This document shows positions 34,389-43,612 of a stretch of 64,000 nucleotides of DNA, piece after piece. Position 1 is the first letter of the stretch; each line of letters opens with the position of its first letter. Both the position numbers and the translations under genes were made by a program. The notes beneath the pieces are model-generated. The model saw only the letters and a list, made by a program, of their open reading frames with translations, searched no databases and was not told where the DNA came from. Where the stretch lies: the NCBI GenBank assembly GCA_024275135.1, contig JAJRZS010000015.1:50847-114846 (forward strand). The letters are read 5' to 3'. The DNA comes from Planctomycetota bacterium. Lineage in GTDB: Bacteria > Planctomycetota > UBA1135.

Positions 34389-35868
34389 CCCCATCGGCAG
34401 TGGTTGCACGCCACACCACAGCCTTCATCCGCAGCGCATGGCCCGGAGGCTCTTGATAGCGCCGTTCGGGTTGCCATTCGGCGTCGTTTTTCTGGTAGGC
34501 GAATACATAAACGCTGAATACATCCGACTGCACGCCCAGCAATTCTTGTAGCTCGGCTTGCGTTTCCTCGTCCAACTGCTCTGCAGCAAAACCATCCACT
34601 TCGGAAATCTGTTCTAAGCTGTGAAAATACTGCTTCGGATCTTCTTCTCGGTCGCCATAGATGGAAGTGCGCAACTCCCGGTCCTGCGGATCCTCATCCG
34701 CCTTCTCCAATTCATCCAAGGCTTTTTCGTCGACCTTATTGCGGTATTCCAACAGCGCCGTCACTTTCACCGGCGGTAGTTGGCGGGAGGGAAACATCCC
34801 CTCCACCACCGCGCGCGGGGCAGTGTTGATATTAATAAGCGTACCGATGGGCGCTTCCGCTTCCAACACCCCTTCCATGCCCCCTTCTCCTTGCACCACG
34901 CGGTCTCCATCCGCCGCATCCGAGGAGTTGGATTCTTCGGCGGCCGGCGGGGCACCTCCCAAACTTGGCGCGTCCCCTTCGTCTACCGCTTGGTCGGCCG
35001 CTAAAGAAGCACTGCCCGCTTCTTCAAATGCCGGCAAAGTCCAGATGGTGAACACGCTTTCCAATCCAGGTGCAATACGTTCTTGCGGACGCACCTGGTC
35101 GTAATACAAATCTTCGGTCACCGTGGGTAAGAGTAAAAGCTCTTGCAGGCTGGTCAGCATGGTATAGCGATCCTCTTCCTTTAGAGAATGATGGGGCATT
35201 GCCGGCAAACGACGAGTGCGATTGTCCACCTCCATCCAATGCAGCAAATCATCGACAATGCGGCGAGCATCGGATTCATCCAAATCATCCTCAAAATCAT
35301 TGCGCAACGCATCCAGAATCCGCACAGCGCGGTCGTAATTCGCTTGCGCCTGGGCTTCGTCCTCTACCAGCAATAGATGTAAATTGAACTTGCCGTTTTC
35401 ATCGTCGACAAAGGTGGTTAACTCCAAGTCGCCCACCACCATATGCATCGGCTTGGCCCATGGATCTTCCCAAGAATCGGCGGGGCTTTCTTCCGCGTCC
35501 TCTTCGCCATCCTCGGCGGAGCTTTCTCCCGCATCGCCGCCCGAAGAAGAGGCGTCCGCGCCAGATTCGCCCATCCCAGGAAAACCTCCTGGCCCAGCCA
35601 AGGCCCCACTCAAACCGCCGGAGGCCTGTCCGGCAGCATCGTCTTTCAGCATGGTAAGCACTTCTTGGGCCGTGGTCTTACAAGCCAACTCCATCAAAAT
35701 ATGACTAGAGCGGTTGGCCGTAGCTTGGTGCGCAACCTCCGCTCCCAAAGAAAGCTGGGTAATGAGCGCAATGACCAAAAACAGCACAAACATCGTCAGC
35801 AACAAAATAATCCCACGTTGCTGTGAGCGAGCGTGAGCCGCGGCGAATCGAGGAGGGCTTAGCTGCAT
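34282..35868 (-). CDS. General secretion pathway protein K-like (GspK minor pseudopilin)
   Basis: A 528-residue type II secretion-like minor pseudopilin. The N-terminus has the prepilin-type cleavage site and helix QQRG/IILLLTMFVLFLVIALI, lacking the Glu5 of major pilins as GspK does. A long acidic Gly/Ser/Asp-rich insert (about 95-140) is not usual. The helix-hairpin-like segment with LININTAPRAVVEGMF (repeated in shorter form further on) is the GspK core. GspK caps the pseudopilus tip. Start: ATG at 35868. It lies 57 bp after the secretin gene on the same strand. Other T2SS genes are absent here. Confidence 0.78.
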   Translation of the reverse strand: MQLSPPRFAAAHARSQQRGIILLLTMFVLFLVIALITQLSLGAEVAHQATANRSSHILMELACKTTAQEVLTMLKDDAAGQASGGLSGALAGPGGFPGMGESGADASSSGGDAGESSAEDGEEDAEESPADSWEDPWAKPMHMVVGDLELTTFVDDENGKFNLHLLLVEDEAQAQANYDRAVRILDALRNDFEDDLDESDARRIVDDLLHWMEVDNRTRRLPAMPHHSLKEEDRYTMLTSLQELLLLPTVTEDLYYDQVRPQERIAPGLESVFTIWTLPAFEEAGSASLAADQAVDEGDAPSLGGAPPAAEESNSSDAADGDRVVQGEGGMEGVLEAEAPIGTLININTAPRAVVEGMFPSRQLPPVKVTALLEYRNKVDEKALDELEKADEDPQDRELRTSIYGDREEDPKQYFHSLEQISEVDGFAAEQLDEETQAELQELLGVQSDVFSVYVFAYQKNDAEWQPERRYQEPPGHALRMKAVVWRATTADGVKLVFLEPWHEVPYARWRIPDFQRDLPPFEPPRYH

Positions 35869-35925
35869 GAGAGGCAAACCATCTTAGGACGCTCCGCGCC
35901 AGCTATTTCTTCCCCCAGCCGGAGG

Positions 35926-37224
35926 TTATTCCCCATCCCCGGCCAAATCGAAGGGATCGTAATAATCCCCGATGCCAAAGCGATCGATGCTTGGACGCCC
36001 TTTGATTTTTGGCGTAAACATGAACGTGACCGTGGTCTCGACATTTTCTGTGGAGCGAGAGGAGAACAACCAACCCAGAAGCGGCAAATCACCCAACAAG
36101 GGGACTTTGCTCTCGGTCACCCGGTCTTCTGTGAGTTTCAACCCACCAATAATGACGGTGGTGCCATTGCGCACATAAACCTCCGTGCTCGCTTTGCGCG
36201 TGTTCAAGGATGGGGCCACGATTTGTTGGTTGTTGCCATCCGTGCCAATGACAAAATCTTGCCCCAAGCGACTCACTTCCACGTCAATCACCAAGTGGAT
36301 GGTGTCGACACCAAGTAAAAAAGGCGTAATATGCATTTTGACGCCAACGGATTTGGTGCCAATATTGAAAGCAGCCGTGCCGCTGAGATTGAGAGTAGTG
36401 ACATTGAGGAAGGGGATTTCCTCCGTAGATTCCACGGTGGCCGTCACCCCGTTACGGGTGACGATTCGTGGCTGAGACACCACTTGCACTAATCCTTTCT
36501 TTTGCAAAAACTGGAGTACGGCGTCCAACTGGAAGGAAGAATCGACCAAGCCCACTTGGAAGGCACCCCCTAAACCGGAGCCAGCGACCGTGGGGTTGGT
36601 AGTTGTTGGGAAGTTACCACCAATACTTTTTAAGAACGCAGAGCTTTGCGCATCTTGGAACAAGGGATTACTGGCGATTTGCGTCATCCCCCGCTCAAAA
36701 GAATCATTATTGAGGTTCTCGGTGACCACCGCTTCGATGGAAATTTGTGGGCCAGAGTTGTACCAGACATCAATTGCCCCAAAGATCTCCCGCAAATCTT
36801 CTTCCGAGCCGGTGGCTACCAATAAATCCTCCACCGCCTTGTACTTACCCCCACCTTTCCACGGGAAACGGTTCGCCGCATCCAAATTGTTGTCGTAAAC
36901 ACTGCCACCACCGGCAATCACACGCAAGCTGGCCCGAGGCGCTTGTCCTTCTTCTGCTTGCAAGCAAGAACAGATGCTGGTCAGTTCTTTGGCAAAAATG
37001 GGCGCACTACCTAGAGGGACAGTGAGCACTGCGGACAAAAGACCATCCTTCTCCTCCATAAAACGCACATAGGGGAATTCTTCCTCAAAGGATTGGGGGC
37101 CGGTGAACGCAACCTCGGGCTTGACCACGGGATTGGGAACTTCGGGTTCGGGTTCCCACAAGGCGCAGCTTCCCGCCAACAGCAAACACACACCCAACCA
37201 CAGCGAAGGGCTTGGGGCTGACAT
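35926..37224 (-). CDS. Secretin-family outer-membrane lipoprotein (GspD/PilQ-like)
   Basis: A 432-residue outer-membrane channel protein. The N-terminus MSAPSPSLWLGVCLLLAGSC ends in a lipobox cysteine. A single short N-domain (about 60-190) precedes the secretin core (about 225-415): VVSQPRIVTRNGVTATV, the beta-rich GVKMHITPFLLG, and the signature VPLLGDLPLLGWLFSSRSTENVETTVTFMFTPKI. It is much shorter than GspD (about 650) and lacks the N0-N3 series. The start is the ATG at 37224, 16 bases after the OmpH-like gene's stop. With the GspK-like gene downstream it probably belongs to a dispersed type II secretion or related export machine. Confidence 0.87.
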   Translation of the reverse strand: MSAPSPSLWLGVCLLLAGSCALWEPEPEVPNPVVKPEVAFTGPQSFEEEFPYVRFMEEKDGLLSAVLTVPLGSAPIFAKELTSICSCLQAEEGQAPRASLRVIAGGGSVYDNNLDAANRFPWKGGGKYKAVEDLLVATGSEEDLREIFGAIDVWYNSGPQISIEAVVTENLNNDSFERGMTQIASNPLFQDAQSSAFLKSIGGNFPTTTNPTVAGSGLGGAFQVGLVDSSFQLDAVLQFLQKKGLVQVVSQPRIVTRNGVTATVESTEEIPFLNVTTLNLSGTAAFNIGTKSVGVKMHITPFLLGVDTIHLVIDVEVSRLGQDFVIGTDGNNQQIVAPSLNTRKASTEVYVRNGTTVIIGGLKLTEDRVTESKVPLLGDLPLLGWLFSSRSTENVETTVTFMFTPKIKGRPSIDRFGIGDYYDPFDLAGDGE

Positions 37225-37240
37225 GGTGGGAAGAGAAGGT

Positions 37241-37660
37241 CTAGAGGGCTGCAATGATGTCGGCAGTGGCATCGACTACATGAGGGTAGCCGGAAATGCC
37301 GCCTTCTTCCATGATAAGCACAAAGCTCTTTTCGCCCGCAGCTTTTTTCAAGGCCGCCTTGAAGGTTTGGGTGGCCTCTCGAATCAGTTTCTTATAGCGG
37401 GCGGAGCCACGGTCCAAACCTTCTTTTTGGATGGTTTGGTAGGCCGGGATGGACTGATAAACTTCGGTGGAACGGATGGTGGCGACAGTTTTTTCGCCCT
37501 CGGGATCAAACTTCCGCACATCCCCATAAAGCACCTTGGCGCGGTCGATTTGCACCCCAGAAAGGGCCCAGAAAGGACTCTCGGCTGTGGCCTGCACCAA
37601 GGGTGCGGCAAAGGATAAGGCACAGAGGGCGACGACGACGTGGTGGAGGAGTTTGGGCAT
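37241..37660 (-). CDS. OmpH/Skp-like periplasmic protein
   Basis: A 139-residue exported protein with a signal peptide (HHVVVALCALSFAAPLVQA). The C-terminal segment (AAGEKSFVLIMEEGGISGYPHVVDATADIIAAL, read as blocks KSFVLIMEEGG and VDATADIIAAL) matches the end of Skp/OmpH chaperones, which fold outer-membrane proteins. The middle is short, so the long Skp coiled-coil arms would be reduced. A chaperone for the secretin next door is plausible but not shown. TAGCGT lies nine bases before the ATG, and a 15-bp AT-rich palindrome is just upstream. Confidence 0.55.
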   Translation of the reverse strand: MPKLLHHVVVALCALSFAAPLVQATAESPFWALSGVQIDRAKVLYGDVRKFDPEGEKTVATIRSTEVYQSIPAYQTIQKEGLDRGSARYKKLIREATQTFKAALKKAAGEKSFVLIMEEGGISGYPHVVDATADIIAAL

Positions 37661-37682
37661 GGTTTCCAGACGCTAGGACTCA

Positions 37683-37697
37683 GTTTAAATTTTAAAC
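37683..37697. promoter_or_regulatory. 15-bp AT-rich palindrome, possible operator
   Basis: GTTTAAATTTTAAAC is a perfect inverted repeat of 7-bp arms about a central T, lying 23 bases upstream of the OmpH-like gene and about where a -35 region would be relative to TAGCGT. It could be an operator for the OmpH-like/secretin/gspK operon. It is too AT-rich to be a stable terminator. Confidence 0.35.
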
Positions 37698-37799
37698 GTC
37701 CCAGACGGTAGTCTATTTGCTCTTTTTTTCTAGGAAACCTACCTTTTTCGGCAAATTTCACCTGATTTCCTTAGCAACCACCACATATAGACAAGAAAA

Positions 37800-37829
37800 G
37801 GCACGAACAATCGCAAGATTGTTCGTGCC
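37800..37829 (-). terminator. Intrinsic terminator of rpsO-pnp
   Basis: Perfect 13-bp stem GGCACGAACAATC / GATTGTTCGTGCC (37800-37812 with 37817-37829) with a 4-base loop. Read on the minus strand it is followed by TTTTCTTGTC, the U-rich tract of a Rho-independent terminator. It lies 17 bases after the pnp stop. Confidence 0.9.
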
Positions 37830-37845
37830 GGAGGGAGAAAAAGCT

Positions 37846-40125
37846 CTAGACGCGCTCGCGACGCCCACGGCCGCGGTCACGATCCCGACCGCCACGCTCA
37901 TCGCGCCCACGGCCACGGCCTCCACGATCGTCTCGTCGGCCACCGCTGGGGCGAGCGGGACGTTGGGCTGCGGCGATGGCCTCTTCGACTTCTTCGTCGG
38001 GCAACAGGGCAATGCGGCGGCTGAGGCGAATCTTGCCCGAGCGCTCATCCACGTTGACCACGATGACATCGAGCATGTCGCCTTCGTTGCAAACGTCGGT
38101 CACCTCCTCGGTGCGTTCCGCCGCCAGCTCTGAAATATGGCACATGCCTTCTTGCCCGCCGCCTAAATCGACAAAGCAACCGAAATCTTTGACCCCAGTG
38201 ACTTTGCCCTTAAAGCGCTCACCAATCTTGATGACACGGGTTTGCTCCTTGATGCGCTCGATGCAAGCATCCACATTCTCGACGGGAGTACCCGAGACTT
38301 GCACATTGCCATCTTCATCCAAGATGCTCACATTGACACCGAAGGTTTCTTGCAACTCGCGGATGTTGGCACCCTTGGGGCCAATCACAAAGCCAATCTT
38401 GTCGGCCGGGATTTTCACCGTCTTGTTCGCCGGCGCATACTGGGAGATGGTTTCTCGGGGACCATCCAGCACTTCCGCCATGTTGCCGAGAATGTACAAA
38501 CGACCTTCCTTGGCTTGGTTGATCGCTTCTTCCATAATCTCGGCGCTGAGGCCCTTCACTTTGATGTCCATCTGCAAGGCGGTGATACCTTTGTCGGTAC
38601 CGGTCACCTTGAAATCCATGTCGCCATGGTGGTCTTCGGAGCCGAGGATGTCGGACAAGATGGCGTATTTGCCGGTTTCCTCATCCATGATGAGGCCCAT
38701 GGCGATGCCGGCAACAGGGGCTTTCATTGGCACCCCGGCATCAAGCAGGGATAGACACCCTCCACATACCGAAGCCATCGACGACGAACCATTGGACTCG
38801 GTGATGTCGGAAACCACGCGGATGGTGTAAGGAAAATCATGGTGGTCGGGAAGCATTGGGCGCAAGGCGCGCTCAGCCAAATTGCCATGGCCTTTTTCCC
38901 GGCGCGAAGTTCCGCGCAACATCTTCGCTTCCCCAGTGCAGAACGGTGGGAAGTTGTAGTGCAAGAAGAACTTGTTCTTCGTCTTTTCTGCGTTCAACCC
39001 ATCGATGTACATTTCGTCATCCACCGAACCCAAGGTAGTGGCAACGATGGCTTGAGTTTCACCGCGGGTAAACAAAGTGGAACCATGCACACGAGGAAGA
39101 ATGCCGGTTTCGATGTCGATTTGACGAATGGTGGTGCAATCCCGACCATCGACGCGCTTGCCGTTTAAAGTCATTTTGCGCTCGACATCGTTGGCCACTT
39201 TTTTCGCCGCTTCCTTGTAGCGCGCTTGTTCGGCCAAAGCTTCTTCGGTATCGCCAGCTGGCGCCATTTCCGCCACCACCTGCGCAACAAAAGCATCGAC
39301 TGCGGCATAGCGCTCAAACTTCCCTGCGGTGAGCAAGGCCTTTTCTACATGCTCTTCGCCATATTTGGCCAAGACTTCTGCGGCCGTGGAGTTGTCCACC
39401 ACAGGGGCTTCAACCTCCAGCTTTTCTTGACCGCACATGGCACGCAGTTCATCCAGCATGCCAATGATTTCTTTGATCACTTCGTGACCCGCAGCCAAAA
39501 CGCCCGGCACTTCGGAATCGAGGAGTTCTTTAGCGCCGGCTTCCACCATGCACACAGCTTGCGCCGTGCCCGACATGGTTAAGTCCAGCAAGTTGTTGGG
39601 CATTTCCAACACCGATTTGGTGGGATTGATGATGACATGGCCATCGACATAGCCCAAGCGAATGGCCCCCATGGCCCCTTCAAAGGGGATGTGCGACAAA
39701 TGGATGGCGGCCATGCCACCAATCATCGACAACACTTCGGGCTCGTTTTCCTGATCGAAGGAAAGCACCGAAGACATGATCTGCACTTCGTTTTGAAATC
39801 CCGGGGCGAACATGGGGCGCACCGAGCGATCGAGCATGCGCATCGCCAACACTTCTTTCAAAGTAGGTGCGGCTTCGCGCTTAAAGAAACCACCGGGAAT
39901 CTTGCCGGCAGAATAAGTTTTCTCACGGTAATCCACAGTGAGAGGAAAGAAAGGAAGGTCCTTGGGACCACCGTCCACCACTGTGGACATCACGACTGTT
40001 TCGCCGTAGCTTACGAGGACAGAACCGGTAGCCTGTTTGGCAATCCAGCCGGTTTCAATGGTCAGGGTGCGACCACCAATCTCGCGAGAGACCGAGCGCA
40101 CATTCTTGTTGGAAGAGATCGTCAT
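37846..40125 (-). CDS. pnp: Polyribonucleotide nucleotidyltransferase (PNPase)
   Basis: A 759-residue phosphorolytic 3'-5' exoribonuclease, core of the RNA degradosome in many bacteria. Two RNase PH-like domains are visible (N-terminal ETGWIAKQATGSVLVSYGET region; second with FTRGETQAIVATTLGS and SNGSSSMASVCGG), then a KH domain (IGPKGANIRELQE) and an S1 domain (KVTGVKDFGCFVDLGGGQEGMCHIS). The C-terminal 35 residues are an Arg/Gly/Asp-rich RNA-binding tail. The ATG at 40125 has GGAAAAGCGG upstream. It follows rpsO as in most bacteria and ends at the strong hairpin at 37800. Confidence 0.97.
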   Translation of the reverse strand: MTISSNKNVRSVSREIGGRTLTIETGWIAKQATGSVLVSYGETVVMSTVVDGGPKDLPFFPLTVDYREKTYSAGKIPGGFFKREAAPTLKEVLAMRMLDRSVRPMFAPGFQNEVQIMSSVLSFDQENEPEVLSMIGGMAAIHLSHIPFEGAMGAIRLGYVDGHVIINPTKSVLEMPNNLLDLTMSGTAQAVCMVEAGAKELLDSEVPGVLAAGHEVIKEIIGMLDELRAMCGQEKLEVEAPVVDNSTAAEVLAKYGEEHVEKALLTAGKFERYAAVDAFVAQVVAEMAPAGDTEEALAEQARYKEAAKKVANDVERKMTLNGKRVDGRDCTTIRQIDIETGILPRVHGSTLFTRGETQAIVATTLGSVDDEMYIDGLNAEKTKNKFFLHYNFPPFCTGEAKMLRGTSRREKGHGNLAERALRPMLPDHHDFPYTIRVVSDITESNGSSSMASVCGGCLSLLDAGVPMKAPVAGIAMGLIMDEETGKYAILSDILGSEDHHGDMDFKVTGTDKGITALQMDIKVKGLSAEIMEEAINQAKEGRLYILGNMAEVLDGPRETISQYAPANKTVKIPADKIGFVIGPKGANIRELQETFGVNVSILDEDGNVQVSGTPVENVDACIERIKEQTRVIKIGERFKGKVTGVKDFGCFVDLGGGQEGMCHISELAAERTEEVTDVCNEGDMLDVIVVNVDERSGKIRLSRRIALLPDEEVEEAIAAAQRPARPSGGRRDDRGGRGRGRDERGGRDRDRGRGRRERV

Positions 40126-40206
40126 TACCGCTTTTCCGCTGTTTTCTAGTTTTGTGTAATTCCGCAAGTCATGGCCGAGCCCAATGCCCAAATGCCATGA
40201 TGGCCC

Positions 40207-40260
40207 CTCCGGCGAGGCCTGGGAGTGCTTGGGGCTGCGAAGGCATACCCCCTGCCGGAG
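40207..40260 (-). promoter_or_regulatory. Stem-loop in the rpsO-pnp spacer
   Basis: CTCCGGC (40207-40213) pairs with GCCGGAG (40254-40260), enclosing a GC-rich stretch, directly after the rpsO stop and about 80 bases before pnp. In E. coli the matching spacer folds into a hairpin cut by RNase III through which PNPase regulates itself. The same role here is an inference from position. Confidence 0.45.
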
Positions 40261-40262
40261 TC

Positions 40263-40535
40263 CTATCCACGGATGCCGAGCTTCTCAATCAATTCATGAT
40301 GCCGATGGGCATCCTTCTTGCGGAGATATTTCAGCAAACGCCGACGCCGCGCAACTTGGCCTAGGAGGCCACGGCGGGTGCCATTGTCTTTTTTGTGGAT
40401 CTTCAGGTGTTCCGTGAGTTGGCGAATGCTCTCGGTGAGGAGGGCGATTTGCACTTCGGCGGAACCGGTATCACCCTCGGTACGGGCGAATTCCTGGACA
40501 ATTTTCTGTTTGGTTTGTTTGTCGATGACGGACAT
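40263..40535 (-). CDS. rpsO: 30S ribosomal protein S15
   Basis: A 90-residue primary 16S rRNA-binding protein of the small subunit platform. The sequence is canonical: [51 protein letters not shown] in blocks, ending [16 protein letters not shown]. The ATG at 40535 has a good Shine-Dalgarno (AGAGGAAC) at the right spacing. CATAGT about 45 bases upstream may be the -10. Confidence 0.98.
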   Translation of the reverse strand: MSVIDKQTKQKIVQEFARTEGDTGSAEVQIALLTESIRQLTEHLKIHKKDNGTRRGLLGQVARRRRLLKYLRKKDAHRHHELIEKLGIRG

Positions 40536-40679
40536 GATGTTCCTCTAAGTGTTCCCGTCGGGTAGGCCAAAGCCCACTATGCCGGATTCCCAAAGAAGAG
40601 GTCTCTGGAAAAAAGGTCGGGCGATTATAGCTGCAAGGTGGGAAAGAAGCGAGGAAGAAGCACCTATCCATCCGCAAAA

Positions 40680-43592
40680 TCAGAAGTTGAGGGCCGCACC
40701 CACCGCCGAACGGGCCCAGGATTGGGCGTCGCGCTCAAGCTCGGAGAAGAAGAAACCCACTTCGGAAAACCCCGCAGGCATGGCAAAAGCCTCCACAAAA
40801 GCCGTCCACGCACCGCCAGGCACCATTTCCAAGGGCGGAGTGCCAATGCCGGAAGACGGAGTATTCCGCAAACTGGGCAGATTCAGGACGAAGGGGTCGG
40901 CGGCAGACATGCTGGCTGCGATCCAAAAATGCCAGCGTTGTGGCGTGGCCGCCGAATCTTCCACCGTGAGATGGAAGACCCCGCCCGCTGCCAGCAGGGT
41001 GTGGGTGAAGGAGTGGGTGAAGGGATAAGCGGCAGTACTGCCCCACACCCCGTCGGTGGGCACATCCGGCAAAGGCAGGGCTACCGATGCTGGGTTCTGC
41101 GCCAAAGGGGCCGCCACGCGCACCAGGCCTTGGTTGCCAGCCCCATCCTCCACGAAGACTTGCAAGGTCACGTTGGCTGCGTCCGCGCCTTCGGTGACCG
41201 CCAAACCATGGAGCGCCAGTTCCAGCTCGGCGTCGCCGTTGACACCGCCCCCCCCTGGAAGGTTTACCGCTCCAGCGCCCAAACCGATGAAGCCAGGAAC
41301 ACCAGGAATCACTGTTCCAACCATGGTGTTGGACTGCACCAAAGGGCCATAGCCAAGGCCAGGGGTGACCTGCAGTGGATAAATATAATCCACAGCACCC
41401 GCCAACTGGTTGGTGCTTTCCACCATCGGCAACACCGGCGGAATCAAATTGCCCGCCGTTCCCGGCTCGATGAGGATGCGGCCGTCCACCCCATAAAAAC
41501 GGAAGTAGCGGTCGGGAGCTGGGAAAGCCACCACATCGTGGAAAGCCGCATACCACCCCAGACGTTGTAGGCGGGTGTTTAAGGTGCCGAACAAACTATT
41601 GAGGTCGTAAGTTTGCTGCCCGTCAGCATCCAAGTTGCCAATGCTGTCGACAAACAAGTTGCTGGCCACTGTAAGCACTCCACTGGTCAGGCCGGTGACT
41701 TGCGGCGACATAGAAGCCACCGTTTGCAATGCGGAGGGCATCGGCACGGAAATTTCGCTCACGGCAAAGCCAACCACGGAAACGGAATCGTAGCCCGGCA
41801 ACTCTAAGGTGATAGTCTGCGGGCCGACACGTTGGCCAAAAGTAAAAGAGCCATCGCTGCCGGTGGTGCCGACGTCTTCGTTGCCTCCAGCTGAATCTTC
41901 AATATGCACGGTAGCTCCCCCCAACAAAAACAAGGCATCGCGATCAAAGGCAATCACGCGAACATCCCCCCCGCCAGGCGCAAGCGCCGAGGAACCGACA
42001 AAGCCACGAAAAGACACACTCCCGGGAGAGGGTGCCGAAGCTGGGTTCCCAGCGACATCGGTTAAAGTGACATCAAAGGCCAAGGGGCCCTCGCTGACTT
42101 GGCCAGGATCGAAAAAAGGGCCCACAAAAAAGTTGCTGGCGGGCGGTTCCGGCACACTGCGGCTTTTGCTCAGCACCGATGGCGGAAAGGAAGCACCCAC
42201 CGCGGCAATGGCTTCGCTAGCACGCCCATAGGGGCGGAAACGCGGCAAATCGGTGACGAATTGGCTGCCAAACTGCCCTACGGGCGGGCCGTAAGTGAAT
42301 AGGAGAGGGCGCACCAAATCATGCGGCACCACGGCTTCCAGGCCCTGGGTGTCGCGGTAAACCTGGACACTGCTGCGTTTGCCTTGCCGCTCAACATAGC
42401 CGCCAACAATCAGATTCGTACTCGGCTGGAAAACCGAACTGTTTTGGCCTTGAGTGAGATCGAGGTTGAAGTTGAGCAGTCCGCCGCCTGCCAACAAGGA
42501 CTGTTGCACAAAAACCGAATCAACGTTCTCGTGCACCAATAAGGTGACGGAATCGGTGCCCGACACGGAAAGCGGCAAAGTGACTTGGACTGGAAAATTA
42601 TTTTGGTTGCTGAGGTTGACCGCGGGAGCAAAATTGCCAAAAGCAGCGGCGTCGAAATCAATAGAGCTCGGTCGGGCAAAGGCCAGAGTGTTCCACTTCG
42701 CCAAATAGGCTTTGGCCAAAGCAAGCGGAACGAATTCCGCATCGGTCACCGTGCTGGCAACCCGAACTTGAAGCTCGGCATTCAAATCTTGGTCGTCGCT
42801 CAAATGCGGAAACTCAAAGACTCGGTTGCCGGCAAAGCGATGCGAAAGGGCCACTGCGCGATCATAATCCGCAGCCGTCTGCGTACTCAGGTTTTTCAAC
42901 GTAACCGCATCGGTGATGCCGGTGAAATCCATAGGTTTGGAAAACACCAACACCACTGGAGTATCGTTGGGAACATCGATGCTGGCGGCCGGAGGGAACG
43001 AGCCCAACACCTCGGGTGCTTGTCCCGACAAGGCGCTGGAAGTGGTGAATTTGGCGAGGCGTCCGTTTTTGGGCAGCTGGAGGCGTTCCCCCTCCAAATC
43101 GGTGATGTCCTCAGTGGCCACAATCTCATATTCCGTCAGTGGGCTGAGATTGGTGGCGGGCAACAAAATCAGACAGCGATTCGCGGCCAGCCAGGTATTT
43201 TGCGTGGCAACCGGAAACTCGGGATTGGCCTTGGGACGCAAGATTAAAGAAGCCGCCGTGACCGTGTCGGCACGAAGGCTTTCCGAGAACCAAAGCACGA
43301 TGGAAGCATGAATATCGATATCTTTGGCCAAATCTGCGGGTGCAATGGCCGCCAGCGATGGCGCCCCAGCTTGCAACAAGGAACCAGCCATGGGGGCGGC
43401 GGACGGGCCGGGCGCGGTGTTTCCTCCCCCACCTCCGCCATTGTCGCCGTTGTTACCAGGAGGGCTGAAAACGGTACCAGGATTGCCGGTGCTACAGGTA
43501 GCCCCGAACAGGCCCATGCTAAGCAGCAGGGCGAGAACGGGCAGAACCCGAATCAAGAGAGTTTGGGGAAGGCTGGCCTTCATCATGCGCAT
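40680..43592 (-). CDS. Large surface lipoprotein with SbsA-type Ig-like domains
   Basis: A 970-residue exported protein. The signal peptide ends at ATCS (Cys about residue 33) and a Gly/Asn-rich linker follows (about 40-65). Two bacterial Ig-like (Big_5/SbsA) domains are seen: AKDIDIHASIVLWFSESLRADTV and SIDVPNDTPVVLVFSKPMDFTGI. Around residue 550-620 a carboxypeptidase-regulatory-like domain reads FLLGGATVHIEDSAGG and GSFTFGQRVGPQTITLELPGYDS. The remainder is beta-rich with no known catalytic motif. Probably a cell-surface or extracellular matrix protein. The ATG at 43592 directly follows ATTATAG; the in-frame ATGs at 43586 and 43583 are alternatives. Divergent from the TPR gene at 43613. 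Confidence 0.75.
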   Translation of the reverse strand: MRMMKASLPQTLLIRVLPVLALLLSMGLFGATCSTGNPGTVFSPPGNNGDNGGGGGGNTAPGPSAAPMAGSLLQAGAPSLAAIAPADLAKDIDIHASIVLWFSESLRADTVTAASLILRPKANPEFPVATQNTWLAANRCLILLPATNLSPLTEYEIVATEDITDLEGERLQLPKNGRLAKFTTSSALSGQAPEVLGSFPPAASIDVPNDTPVVLVFSKPMDFTGITDAVTLKNLSTQTAADYDRAVALSHRFAGNRVFEFPHLSDDQDLNAELQVRVASTVTDAEFVPLALAKAYLAKWNTLAFARPSSIDFDAAAFGNFAPAVNLSNQNNFPVQVTLPLSVSGTDSVTLLVHENVDSVFVQQSLLAGGGLLNFNLDLTQGQNSSVFQPSTNLIVGGYVERQGKRSSVQVYRDTQGLEAVVPHDLVRPLLFTYGPPVGQFGSQFVTDLPRFRPYGRASEAIAAVGASFPPSVLSKSRSVPEPPASNFFVGPFFDPGQVSEGPLAFDVTLTDVAGNPASAPSPGSVSFRGFVGSSALAPGGGDVRVIAFDRDALFLLGGATVHIEDSAGGNEDVGTTGSDGSFTFGQRVGPQTITLELPGYDSVSVVGFAVSEISVPMPSALQTVASMSPQVTGLTSGVLTVASNLFVDSIGNLDADGQQTYDLNSLFGTLNTRLQRLGWYAAFHDVVAFPAPDRYFRFYGVDGRILIEPGTAGNLIPPVLPMVESTNQLAGAVDYIYPLQVTPGLGYGPLVQSNTMVGTVIPGVPGFIGLGAGAVNLPGGGGVNGDAELELALHGLAVTEGADAANVTLQVFVEDGAGNQGLVRVAAPLAQNPASVALPLPDVPTDGVWGSTAAYPFTHSFTHTLLAAGGVFHLTVEDSAATPQRWHFWIAASMSAADPFVLNLPSLRNTPSSGIGTPPLEMVPGGAWTAFVEAFAMPAGFSEVGFFFSELERDAQSWARSAVGAALNF

Positions 43593-43593
43593 C

Positions 43594-43599
43594 TATAAT
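43594..43599 (+). promoter_or_regulatory. Consensus -10 element TATAAT
   Basis: TATAAT lies 13 bases before the ATG at 43613 (plus strand). On the minus strand the same bases read ATTATA, and TTATAG ends six bases before the in-frame ATG at 43586 of the Ig-domain gene. It is the one exact consensus -10 I noticed, and it overlaps the ATG at 43598, arguing against that earlier start. Confidence 0.55.
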
Positions 43600-43612
43600 G
43601 ACGCACCCAGCC

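Noticed and set aside
43598..43612. Start of the TPR lipoprotein at the earlier ATG (43598)
   Set aside because: That ATG is part of the TATAAT -10 element and would precede the transcription start; 43613 gives a proper signal peptide.
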